Origin: Arcuatula senhousia
Lineage: Eukaryota > Mollusca > Bivalvia > Mytilida > Mytilidae
Direction of reading: 5' to 3'
Length of the DNA stretch: 64,000 nt
Assembly: GCA_963971305.1 (NCBI GenBank)
Contig: OZ020310.1
Span: forward strand, 61,143,017-61,207,016
Part shown: piece after piece, positions 54,514-64,000 of the stretch
Position numbering within the stretch: position 1 is the stretch's first letter
Layout: each line of letters starts with the position of its first letter
The notes under the pieces: model-generated
What the model saw: only the letters and a program-made list of their open reading frames with translations
The model's database searches: none
What the model was told of the DNA's origin: nothing
Position numbers and translations under genes: made by a program

Positions 54514-55099
54514 ATTCGCTGCTTCGTGAACTTAAAGAACATTTTAAGGGGTTTTGGTCTCTTCAACCGTGTATACCACAGTAATCCAAAATTTCTTTGA
54601 TTCAGCAATCTGTGTATCCCACGGTGGTTCTTAAGGGGTTTCGGTCTAAAATATTATTCACCCGTGTATCCCACGGTGACGCCAAATTATTCTGCATATT
54701 TATATTTGTATTGATTTCTGGTTGCCATTCACAATATTCGGTAACCATTTATCTGATCATTGAATGTTGATATTTTATGTTTATTATATATTATCTGAAA
54801 ATATCATTTCTTTAACCACCCGTGCATCCCACGGTGGAATTTATTTTATGGATTATCTATTGATTATTTATTGATTATCTAGATTTATATGATATATGAG
54901 AAATCATTCATATTTATTATTGTAAATCCTTATTAAAGCTGAGGCCCAATAATGCCAAACCTTACAAAGAGTTTTCATTTCCCCCCTTAGTTATAAATGG
55001 GTATGCATTATTAGCAAGAGAGGTTTGGTTAAAAGCAGAAAAATTTGAAACTTATCACTGCATCATGTTTGTTTTATTTTTGTTTATGCATCAGAGATA
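54514..55099 (+). repeat. module B, copy 1
   Basis: 586-base module repeated at 56145-56730 with only a few substitutions. It contains four copies of a small near-palindrome, CCGTGTATCCCACGG and variants, near 54569, 54608, 54662 and 54821. It ends GCATCAGAGATA and overlaps the first three bases of module A copy 2. Confidence 0.92.
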
Positions 55100-55274
55100 A
55101 TGAAATTTAAGTACGTTATACTTAAATTTGGTTATCGCGGTAAGTACCTTTTGTTAATGGTTGTTAGTTTATAGAAATTACGTCGTTGCAATTGTTACGT
55201 CACAATGTCAAGGACGTCATTACTTCATTGATTTTCTTGAAGACAAGACGTAAAAGTGGTTGCAATACAATTTT
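55097..55274 (+). repeat. module A, copy 2
   Basis: Direct repeat of 53562-53739, displaced by 1,535 bases, abutting the end of module B copy 1. Confidence 0.92.
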
Positions 55275-56144
55275 TTATCCCACCACATACATTCCCACCC
55301 ATTTTTAAGGAGAAATAAGATAACCTAATTTACTATACTTGGTAGTTATATCTAAAATATTGTTACAACATTATTTAAATACTTGAAGTGTCCTTTTCGG
55401 TGGACTTTAATTATTTCTAACTATATAAAGTCACATGTTTATAAGATAAAAAGTTAATTTACTTAGAATATGATTCTGCCGGGGATTAGAATTTATACTT
55501 TCAGATACAAGAACATTGATGGAAGTATCCATGGCCTATGCTTTAGCTGGCACGAGCTCGATTTGGGGAGCAGGCTTCTTTGATTGAAGTGTCAAATCTT
55601 TTCTCAGAGGATTCAGCCGGGAGAAGTGGAAAGCTCTAACTAAGTACGAGGTTTAGAATAATGGATTCGTATATTTTACCGATCAAGCAATCGCGTACAG
55701 ATATGTGCTGCTAGATTTTCCAGGACAAGCAGCATCAATCAATCAATCCACTAATTAATCATTTGGATCAATCAATCAACCAATCAAGTGGAAATCATAA
55801 TAAGAACCATATAACAGAAGTGGAGTGCAATTCAAACCGTTAGAAATTGTTATTTTTTCTAAGAGGTATAAAACGTCTGAACCGCTAGGAATAACAACTT
55901 ATAAACTTAACTCACAACATGAAGTGTGCCGTATTCTGCACAACGCAAGAACTTTCAGCTGTTTACTTGTTGAATGAGGAAAATTATCAGCGTACATTCT
56001 CTCCGTGAATAGTTTTAAATACTGATATCTCAACGCATGTAAAAGATGTTTTATATAAGAAATAGTCGGAAATCAAAGAGAAAGTTGCTTTGGAACCGTT
56101 TAGAAATTTCAACACCGATATGTCGTAATATGTGTGCTTTAATG
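55275..56144. other. unique segment between module A copy 2 and module B copy 2
   Basis: 870 bases unlike the segment at 53740-54513, with no coding capacity. It includes a run of ATCAATCAATCAAT-type phrases near 55735-55790. Confidence 0.6.
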
Positions 56145-56730
56145 ATTCGCTGCTTCGTGAACTTAAAGAACATTTTAAGGGGTTTTGGTCTCTTCAACCG
56201 TGTATACCACAGTAATCCAAAATTTCTTTGATTCAGCTATCTGTGTATCCCACGGTGGTTCTTAAGGGGTTTCGGTCTTAAATATTATTCACCCGTGTAT
56301 CCCACGGTGACGCCAAATTATTCTGCATATTTATATTTGTATTGATTTCTGGTTGCCATTCACAATATTCGGTAACCATTTATCTGATCATTGAATGTTG
56401 ATATTTTATGTTTATTATATATTATCTGAAAATATCATTTCTTTAACCACCCGTGCATCCCACGGTGGAATTTATTTTATTGATTATCTATTGATTATTT
56501 ATTGATTATCTAGATTTATATGATATATGAGAAATCATTCATATTTATTATTGTAAATCCTTATTAAAGCTGAGGCCCAATAATGCCAAACCTTACAAAG
56601 AGTTTTCATTTCCCCCCTTAGTTATAAATGGGTATGCATTATTAGCAAGAGAGGTTTGGTTAAAAGCAGAAAAATTTGGAACTTATCACTGCATCATGTT
56701 TGTTTTATTTTTGTTTATGCATCAGAGATA
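56145..56730 (+). repeat. module B, copy 2
   Basis: Direct repeat of 54514-55099, displaced by 1,631 bases. The four CCGTG...CACGG near-palindromes are kept. Differences noted include CAGC(A/T)ATC, GTCT(A/T)AAAT and TTTTAT(G/T)GATT. Confidence 0.92.
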
Positions 56731-56771
56731 AAACATAATTAGACAGCAAATTAAAAAAAACCCAAACAAAC

Positions 56772-56815
<44 letters not shown>

Positions 56816-57290
56816 TATGAACCTGCCTGACAAGGATCTGAAGCCCTGAGTTCTAACGACTGTTTAATAAAGCCTCCAATATGACAAACAAGTTCGGGGT
56901 TGGGTTTTAAAATGATCAGCAGTTTATTTAATGTATCGAGACATTCAAATGTAGACAGTTAATCTGAATTCTGCTTGTCTACTGAAAATTTTGAGAGAAA
57001 ACAAAAATAGAATCAACGAAAGTGGTAGCCTTATAAGACTTGATTCATATAAAAAGTTGTTCTTGAGGTTTGGATACATTTCCAAATAACAATTAACAAG
57101 AGTGTCGTTAAGGTCTTTAATGATGGAACTCTAGCAGATAATGGATTTTTTTCTACTTTATTTATTTACATATTACAATTTTGACATATTCTTTCTCGTT
57201 TTGCAATGATCCCGTGCATCACGTCGCTCATAGCGCCCAGTCTCAACTCGCCTAGTCGAAATTTCGTTAGTTTTTATCTTTATCAGAATT
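56731..57290. other. intergenic stretch with CA microsatellite
   Basis: A (CA)n run at about 56777-56812. Otherwise no recognisable gene or element. Confidence 0.6.
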
Positions 57291-57299
57291 TCAAATATA

Positions 57300-58013
57300 G
57301 TTTTCTATAGCGAAGAAATCTTTAAACCGAAGTATGCGGATGACTTGCCCTCTCCAGCGAAGAAATCTTTAAATCGAATAATGCGGATGACTTGCCCTCT
57401 CCAGCGAAGGAGTCTTTAAATCGAAGTATGCGGATGACTTGCCCTCTCCAACGAAGAAGTCTTTAAATCGAAGTATGCGGATGACTTGCCCTCTCCAACG
57501 AAGAAATCTTTAAACCGAAGTATGCGGATGACTTGCCCTCTCCAGCGAAGAAATCTTTAAATCGAAGTATGCGGATGACTTGCCCTCTCCAGCGAAGGAG
57601 TCTTTAAATCGAAGTATGCGGATGACTTGCCCTCTCCAGCGAAGAAGTCTTTAAATCGAAGTATGCGGATGACTTGCCCTCTCCAGCGAAGAAGTCTTTA
57701 AACCGAAGTATGCGGATGACTTGCCCTCTCCAGCGAAGGAGTCTTTAAATCGAAGTATGCGGATGACTTGCCCTCTCCAGCGAAGGAGTCTTTAAATCGA
57801 AGTATGCGGATGACTTGCCCTCTCCAGCGAAGAAGTCTTTAAATCGAAGTATGCGGATGACTTGCCCTCTCCAACGAAGAAGTCTTTAAACCGAAGTATG
57901 CGGATGACTTGCCCTCTCCAACGAAGAAGTCTTTAAACCGAAGTATGCGGATGACTTGCGCTCTCCAGCGAAGAAGTCTTTAAATCGAAGTATGCGGATG
58001 ACTTGCCCTCTCC
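57300..58013. repeat. 47-bp satellite, about 15 copies
   Basis: The unit GCGAAGAAGTCTTTAAATCG, AAGTATGCGGATGACTTGCC, CTCTCCA is repeated head to tail with low divergence (AAG/AAA/GAG, AATCG/AACCG, CCAGC/CCAAC). On the minus strand each unit contains GAGGGCAAGTC, which resembles the rare GC-type splice donor (AG|GCAAGT), but no exon could be found beside it. Confidence 0.93.
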
Positions 58014-58659
58014 ACCTAAATATGATCATTTTGTTTTATCAAATCTAGAATCAAACAGTCTTTTTTAAAGAGAGTTTAAAGTATTCTTGCTTGAAATTGC
58101 AAATGTGATCATATATATCTATGTAAAGTTTATTTACATTAAAAACATATCATATATTTATATCAAGTTTATTACATTAAAAAAGCATTTGAATACCATG
58201 TACACAGGCTGACAGTCTTTTTATGAACCTCTTTATATTCTATGCATGGGGGCAATGGTTTTAAAAAGATTTGAAGGAGATTTTTCGAGTCTAGATGGAT
58301 GTCTCCCTAGTACTGGTACAGTGGAACTCAAATAACTGTTGTAGTTTTTGAGGCACCAAGTATATACTAGTATTTAGAAAAAAATAATTCAATCAGCTTT
58401 CAAACTCCAAGTCTTTGCAAAGTCTAACAACTCAATATGTTTTGTTTATGGTAAAGTTGAGAGTGACCCAATTTTCACATCCGTAAAATAATACAATGAT
58501 CAAAAAGATGTAACAGATTCAGTTTTGAATCTATGTATATAGGACTGAGCCTTAATTACACCAGTAACAAATTATCCAACAAAAAGATAGAAAGAGTTGA
58601 AACTGGACAGATATTTAAAGTTAGAGTCAGCGGTTTGTATTTTTGGATGTTATTCGGAA
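58014..58659. other. AT-rich intergenic stretch
   Basis: No gene or element recognised. Confidence 0.5.
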
Positions 58660-59522
58660 CTACACAGGCAATTTTGGTTAATGTTAATTAAACGTTAAAA
58701 ATTAACGTTAAATTAGTGTTAGTCGAGCTTCGATTGTTAATTTCATGTTAAAGTTTAACATTTGACGTCACATAATTTAACAGGAAATTAACGTTAAAAA
58801 GTTTAACACTAAATTAGTGTTAATTTTTAACACTAAATTAACGTTAAAAAATTTTAACGTTAAGCTTACGTTAATTTAAGGTGGAGCAGGACAGTGGTCA
58901 TGTGACTTGCCCAAAATAAAATGAAATTTGAAAAATATTTTGAGATTTTTGTGTTTTAAGAATCTTTATTCCTAGTTTAGGCACATTTTATCAATATAAT
59001 TAAAATTTGTATTCTAAAAGTAGTATAAATTCTTAGCTAAAGTATGGTCAAGGGAGGTAATTTGGCAAAAATCATGAAAAAATCATCGTTTTTGGCTCCT
59101 ATTTTTGCTTGTACATAAAAATCAAGGGAAGAAACCCTACTTTAAATTGATTTAAAATGATGAATTGTTGCAAGATCTATAAAATGTCAAAAAATGAGGG
59201 AAATCTATTGATAGGAAAAAAAGTAATGGAACATTTTTGTGTGTTTTTATGGCTTTTTCTATATAATTCATTGTAAAATATTGATACTTTAACTTGATAT
59301 AACTCGAAAAGTAGGGAAGAAACCCATGAATTTTGAATCAAATTATGAAAGAGTATATCATTTAGGACATTTATGTTAATTTTGAAGAAAATCTATTGAC
59401 AAATTAATTTTGGACCCAAGTGCCACGCTCTACCTTAATGTTAAATTAGTGTTACATTAACGTTAAAATAATGTTTATCGAGCTTAACGTTAATTTAACG
59501 TTAAGACAAATTGCCTGTGTAG
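58660..59522. mobile_element. inverted-repeat DNA element with AACGTTAA motifs
   Basis: Ends CTACACAGGCAATTT (58660) and AAATTGCCTGTGTAG (59522) are inverted. Both sub-terminal regions are packed with AACGTTAA, TTAGTGTTA and GTCGAGCTT / ATCGAGCTT phrases. No transposase. A likely nested element sits at 58877-59430. Confidence 0.82.
58877..59430. mobile_element. possible nested TTAA-flanked element
   Basis: Within the AACGTTAA element the motif-rich arms are separated by ~550 bases of different sequence bounded by TTAAGGTGGAGC and GCTCTACCTTAA. Imperfect inverted likeness continues inward (GTGACTTGCCCAAAAT versus the reverse of ATTTTGGACCCAAGTGCC). TTAA on both sides is the target used by piggyBac-type elements, so a non-autonomous piggyBac-like insertion is a reasonable guess. 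Confidence 0.55.
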
Positions 59523-59609
59523 GATGTATTCAATGCCAGGTGTCGTTTCGGTACCTTATCTTTGACCTTAACTGGACGAGAGTTCAATCATAACAAATAT
59601 TCAAGAACG

Positions 59610-59667
59610 ATGTCATGGATGTGGATAATTGTTTTGCTTTGTGCCGGATTTAGTATAAATTTGTGTC
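59610..59667 (+). CDS. D8C-domain secreted protein, exon 1 (signal peptide)
   Basis: The ATG at 59610 opens MSWMWIIVLLCAGFSINLC, a typical signal peptide with a hydrophobic core and small residues near a likely cleavage site. The frame meets a donor, TGTC|GTAAGT, at 59667 in phase 1. The leftover C joins TG at the start of the exon at 61993 to give a leucine codon, so phase and function both match. 19 codons plus one base. No clear TATA box was identified upstream. Confidence 0.78.
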
Positions 59668-60214
59668 GTAAGTCTATATAGCAACATACCATCCGCCCCA
59701 ACTAATGAATTTGATTCCGTGTCTTTTCATCGGAGGGGGAGGGGGGCTTCTTCCTGAATAGTCAACGGCAATAGGATGTGCCACACAGTAGGGTCTGTTT
59801 TCAGGCTCAGAGGTGTAGAACAGGGTTATGAATTCAGCAAACAGGGTTAATAATAATTACTTTAACATATATCGAATGCTTCACATGGTGCCAGCAACTT
59901 GTCAAAGAAGTAATTGCTGATAAATTTCAGCTCAAAAATTTTATGATTTGCCTTAAAACGGAAATATTCTAGCACATCAAAGCAATTTTGACGCGGTCAG
60001 AGCAGTATATGACATACAACACCTCCTGGAATAACACGGTATGTTTTGAACAATTTTTTTATTCTAACAGGGCCTGGTTCAGAACAGGCCAAAAACACAA
60101 TGTGCCCTAAAATATAGGCAGTAGCATCCCTTCCCCGGGTGTTTGTCCCAAGCTAGAAATCTTAATCCTTGTCCAATCAAGCTTTAAATAGAGTTAGCTC
60201 GCTCAAGTTTACAC

Positions 60215-60420
60215 GTTGCAACTATTGTTATTCGTTAATTTCACAGACTGTGAGATATATACTTTCCTTCCAACTATTGTTATTCGTTAAATTCACAGAC
60301 TGTGAGATATATACTCTCCTTCCAACTTTTGTTATTCGTTAAATTCACAGACTATGAGATATCTACTTTCCTTCCAACTTTTGTTATTCGTTAAATTCAC
60401 AGACTGTGAGATATATAGTC
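60215..60420. repeat. 52-bp tandem repeat, four copies
   Basis: The unit CAACT(A/T)TTGTTATTCGTTAA, (A/T)TTCACAGACT(G/A)TGAGATAT, (A/C)TACTTTCCTTC starts at 60219, 60271, 60323 and 60375. Non-coding; inside intron 1 of the D8C gene. Confidence 0.88.
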
Positions 60421-61097
60421 AGAAATACAAATAACGCACCACTTCTTTCCTTTTAAGATTCTTTTAAAATAAAAATAAAATATATAATTCGTTTATGCTT
60501 AATAATAAATTTACCAAATTCAATAAAAACCTAGCCATTATTTCTGCAGTTGGCACCAGTGCGCTTACGGCATGAACTTTTGATAACAAAATCTATGAAT
60601 GGTCATTTAAAAAATGCGTGTTTCAGAAAAGTTTGGCCAGTTTTTGTGAAAATTATGCTTTGTCCCCCATTTTCGGACTTCATTTTTTGGATAAGCAGGA
60701 TAAGCATCAAATTTCCTAAAATTGGTGAATTTTTAATTTTTGGGTTAAAAAATTCATTTCTTTAAGAAATTTTAAAACCAAAAAAATCAAAAATTTTCGA
60801 AATTGACCCCACACATACTGTGCCGAAATCTCAGATCATTGCAACGACCACTTTAAGAAATTTTTGCTATTAAACTTTAAAGTAAAATGAATCAAATGGA
60901 ATTGGTGCGTTTCTTTTGTTGTTAAGTATATTTATGATTTCCTTAGCTTGAACAAAAATACTAAAACAATCTCTTTATCGCAAAAGTTTACGTTAGATAA
61001 TTACGGGATTTCTATCTCTCAGATATTAAAGATATCAAGTTTGTCATGCATGTCAAAGACTGTTTTTATTGCTACCCGAGCCGGACTTGATATACAA

Positions 61098-61345
61098 CAA
61101 GAAGTAACACTAAAGTATGTCTGGCCTGCCGGCACCATTAGAAAACATGTACCTATTAAGTTAAACGTAGAGAATGTAGAATAAATTGTCATTCAACCAG
61201 AAAATCAAGGTCAACATCAACCTAAGACTAAAAGTTCTTGAGATATGGAGGTGCTTATAAAACCCTAACATTGCTATTAAAAGTATTGAAAACTGTCTAA
61301 ATCACTAATTGGAAAGTCAAGGTCAAGGTCAAAAGATGGGGAATG
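61098..61345. repeat. dispersed repeat, second family, copy 2
   Basis: Diverged copy of 33344-33730 in the same orientation: AACACTAAAGTATGTCTGGCC, GGCACCATTAGAAAACATG, AAAATCAAGGTCAAC and TTCTTGAGATATGGAGGTGC. Confidence 0.65.
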
Positions 61346-61992
61346 CATAACAAAGTAAACATATCTTAAAATATCTATAAACATAATATTATAACATTGC
61401 CAGATTACGTTAGACAGGATTAAACTGAGCAACACACCTGAAATCTGAACCCACGGTATGGGTCTCCATGCTGATGCTGCATTACAAATATTAACAGAGT
61501 GAGTGAGTGAGTTGGTGTTTTACGCCCGTGCAATTCTATATATAGGTTATTTACAGGCGATGAACATGAAAATGATGATAAAATGACCATAAAATGACGA
61601 TGATAAATGAAATATGGGGTGGGTTGCGATCATGAGTTGATGAGAAAACTGTTACGAAAATTATTTTTCATTTTCACAAGACAGCGTTTTCACATACACA
61701 TATAGATAGTCATTAAAATTTCAAAACTGTTATCAGATTCTCAAATCACACGGAATGCCAGTTTTGAATTCGTTTTGTTTCAGCTTCATCTCTGGTTTTT
61801 CTCACGTTATTGTGATGGGGTCTGTGATTCTAACCGAATGATCAGAGCCTTTTACTTATATTTCGAAGAATTAAAAAGTTGGTCAAAATCATTAAAATTA
61901 AAATTTATTTTCATTCACTGCAAAACACAAATTTGGTGGGTTGCTTATCTATTTTGAGATGTCCAGGTATATGTTTTAAACATTATTTGCAG

Positions 61993-62427
61993 TGACCAGT
62001 CCATGTCCGTTTCCCTCGGTAAACCCTTGTACAAACTACCAACCATTAGAGGAACCACATAGGAGTATCAAATTCACCGCCTCTAACACGTCTTTACTTC
62101 TTTGTGACAAGACACGGCCGGCCGGATGGTACCGGTTCACCTCCTATGGGAAGGATGTGGATATGCCAACGTCATGTGTTGATTTTGACAGATGTGGCAC
62201 CAGAGCGCCGATATGGCTAGATGGAAAACTGCCTCATTCAGTAAATGACGGGGCTGTGGCTATGAAAGCCTGTATAAACAGAGGACATGGCGCTGATCTG
62301 CTTGTAAATCTTGGTTTAGGAACTAAATGCTGTCACGAACATTTAGATATATGCGTTCATAACTGTGGCGCCTACAACGTATACTACCTGGTCAGACCAC
62401 CCGCCTGCTCTATGGCGTACTGTGCAG
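61993..62427 (+). CDS. D8C-domain secreted protein, exon 2 (uromodulin/GP2/OIT3-like domain)
   Basis: Acceptor TTATTTGCAG before 61993, donor GCAG|GTACGTAAG after 62427; phase 1 on both sides, 435 bases, 144 full codons. Key blocks in order: CTNYQPLEEPHRSIKF, PAGWYRFTSYGKD, MPTSCVDFDRCGTRAPIWLD, AVAMKAC, TKCCHEHLDIC and VYYLVRPPACSMAYC. GWYRF...MP..C....CGT.APIWLDG...CC...YY.L..PP.C..AYC is the cysteine-rich D8C module of uromodulin, pancreatic GP2 and OIT3, found in secreted or membrane-anchored, often ZP- or EGF-containing proteins. It follows a signal-peptide exon; later exons lie beyond the window. Ligand unknown. Its 3' end is the founder of the 66-bp array. Confidence 0.93.
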
Positions 62428-64000
62428 GTACGTAAGAGAAGTAAAGATACTACCTGGTCAGACCACCAGCCTGCTCTATGGTGTACTGTACAGGTACGTA
62501 AGAGAAGTAAAGATACTACCTGGTCAGACCACCCGCCTGTTCTATGATGTACTGTGCAGGTACGTAAGAGAAGTAAAGATACTACCTGGTCAGACCACCC
62601 GCCTGCTCTATGTCATACTGTACAGATACGTAAGAGAAGTAAAGATACTACCTGGTCAGGCCACCCGCCTGTTCTATGATGTACTGTGCAGGTACGTAAG
62701 AGAAGTAAAGGTACTACCTGGTCAGGCCACCCGCCTGCTCTATGGCGTACTGTACAGGTACGTAAGAGAAGTAAAGATACTACCTAGTCAGGCCACCTGC
62801 CTGCTCTACGGCGTACTGTGCAGGTACGTAAGAGAAGTAAAGATACTACCTGGTCAGGCCACCCGCCTGATCTATGGCGTACTGTACAGGTACGTAAGAG
62901 AAGTAAAGGTACTACCTGGTCAGGCCACCCGCCTGCTCTATGGCGTACTGTACAGGTATGTAAGAGAAGTAAAGATACTACCTGGTCAGGCCACCCGCCT
63001 GCTCTATGGCGTACTGTGCAGGTACGTAAGAGAAGTAAAGATACTACCTGGTCAGACCACCCGCCTGCTCTATGGCGTACTGTACAGGTACGTAAGAGAA
63101 GTAAAGGTACTACCTGGTCAGGCCACCCGCCTGCTCTATGGCGTACTGTGCAGGTACGTAAGAGAAGTAAAGATATTACCTGGTCAGAGCAGCCGCCTGC
63201 TCTATGGTGTACTGTGCAGGAACGTAAGAGAAGTAAAGATACTACCTGGTCAGGCCACCCGCCTGCTATATAACGTACTGTACAGGTACGTAAGAGAAGT
63301 AAAGATACTACCTGGTCAGACCACCCGCCTGCTCTATGGCGTACTGTACAGGTACGTAAGAGAAGGAAAGATACTACCTGGTCAGGCCACCCGCCTGCTC
63401 TATGGCGTACTGTACAGGTACTTAAGATAAGTAAAGATACTACCTGGTCAGGCCACCTGCCTGCTCTATGGCGAACTGTGCAGGTACGTAAGAGAAGTAA
63501 AGATACTACCTGGTCAGGCCATCTGCCTGCTGTATGGCGTACTGTGCAGGTACGTAAGATAAGTAAAGATACTATCTGGTCAGGCCATCTGCCTGCTGTA
63601 TGGCGTACTGTGCAGGTACGTAAGATAAGTAAAGATACTATCTGGTCAGGCCACCCGCCTGCTCTATGGCGTACTGTACAGGTACGTAAGAGAAGGAAAG
63701 ATACTACCTGGTCAGGCCACCCGCCTGCTCTATGGCGTACTGTACAGGTACTTAAGATAAGTAAAGATACTACCTGGTCAGGCCACCTGCCTGCTCTATG
63801 GCGAACTGTGCAGGTACGTAAGAGAAGTAAAGATACTACCTGGTCAGGCCATCTGCCTGCTGTATGGCGTACTGTGCAGGTACGTAAGATAAGTAAAGAT
63901 ACTATCTGGTCAGGCCATCTGCCTGCTGTATGGCGTACTGTGCAGGTACGTAAGATAAGTAAAGATACTATCTGGTCAGGCCACCCGCCTGCTCTATGGC
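62378..64000 (+). repeat. 66-bp tandem array built from the D8C exon end and its donor site, about 24 copies, continuing past the window
   Basis: The unit is TACTACCTGGTCAGACCACC, CGCCTGCTCTATGGCGTACT, GT(G/A)CAG, then GTACGTAAGAGAAGTAAAGA: 46 bases of exon 2 end plus 20 intron bases, each with a donor. The first copy is the exon itself (62382-62427). A five-unit block repeats with a 330-base period (63359 and 63689). The long frame starting near 62818 is in a different register from the gene and is not a real protein. In the gene's frame, reading past the first donor gives GGT ACG TAA. Confidence 0.96.

Larger units (their letters stand above)
59668..61992. other. intron 1 of the D8C gene
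   Basis: Contains a 52-bp tandem repeat at 60215-60420, a dispersed-repeat copy at 61098-61345 and a short SINE-like stretch near 61495-61590 (GAGTTGGTGTTTTACGCCCG). No further exon seen. Confidence 0.6.

Noticed and set aside
53562..56730. LTR retrotransposon or tyrosine-recombinase element as a firm call
   Set aside because: Direct repeats exist, but there is no coding sequence, primer site or target duplication; kept only as an unexplained repeat structure.
62818..63273. Open frame repeating TTWSGHPPALWRTVQVRKRS
   Set aside because: It is the 66-bp array read in a register other than that of the D8C exon, starting inside the repeat.

Overview
This is eukaryotic nuclear DNA from an animal. 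It is AT-rich and repeat-dense, with large introns and GT-AG exon junctions. The short dispersed repeats and retroelement relics look like those of bivalve molluscs; I infer a bivalve but cannot name the species. Two host genes can be assembled by eye from splice signals, reading phase and family conservation. Most other open frames are repeats or retroelement remains.

Gene 1 (minus strand, 26835 down to 1368) is a complete organic anion transporter of the SLCO/OATP family. It has ten coding exons whose phases all agree and predicts 747 residues with 12 membrane segments, the OATP signature before the seventh segment, and a Kazal-like extracellular domain. Gene 2 (plus strand, from 59610 and running off the right edge) encodes a secreted protein: a signal-peptide exon followed by one exon carrying a uromodulin/GP2/OIT3-type cysteine-rich (D8C) domain.

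The most unusual feature is shared by both genes. The big tandem arrays are not random intronic satellites. Each starts at an exon's 3' end, and each unit is the last 27 to about 85 bases of that exon plus the 5' splice site and a few intron bases. This is seen after SLCO exon 2 (50-bp unit, about 18 copies), exon 3 (40 bp, about 22), exon 5 (52 bp, about 69) and exon 9 (90 bp, about 37), as a two-copy form after exon 7, and again after the D8C exon of the second gene (66 bp, about 24 copies, unfinished at the window end). Over 160 extra donor sites result. The exon 9 unit is exactly 30 codons without stops, so the array is open for over 1,100 codons and nearly every repeated donor preserves frame. 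In the other arrays, use of a later donor runs quickly into a stop.

Layout: 1-26.8 kb is the SLCO gene with its arrays, a SINE, hairpins, copies of a dispersed repeat and a broken Penelope-like reverse transcriptase. 26.9-37 kb is upstream DNA with satellites, MITE-like elements and foldbacks. 37.4-41.3 kb is a 5'-truncated LINE between inverted flanking arms. 42.5-47.0 kb is a pair of nested, related LTR elements that carry only a zinc-knuckle/coiled-coil gag-like gene. 47.4-52.1 kb holds three decayed LINE pieces. 53.6-56.7 kb is an A-B-A'-B' repeat structure. 57.3-58.0 kb is a 47-bp satellite. 58.7-59.5 kb is a possibly nested inverted-repeat element. 59.6-64 kb is the D8C gene and its array.
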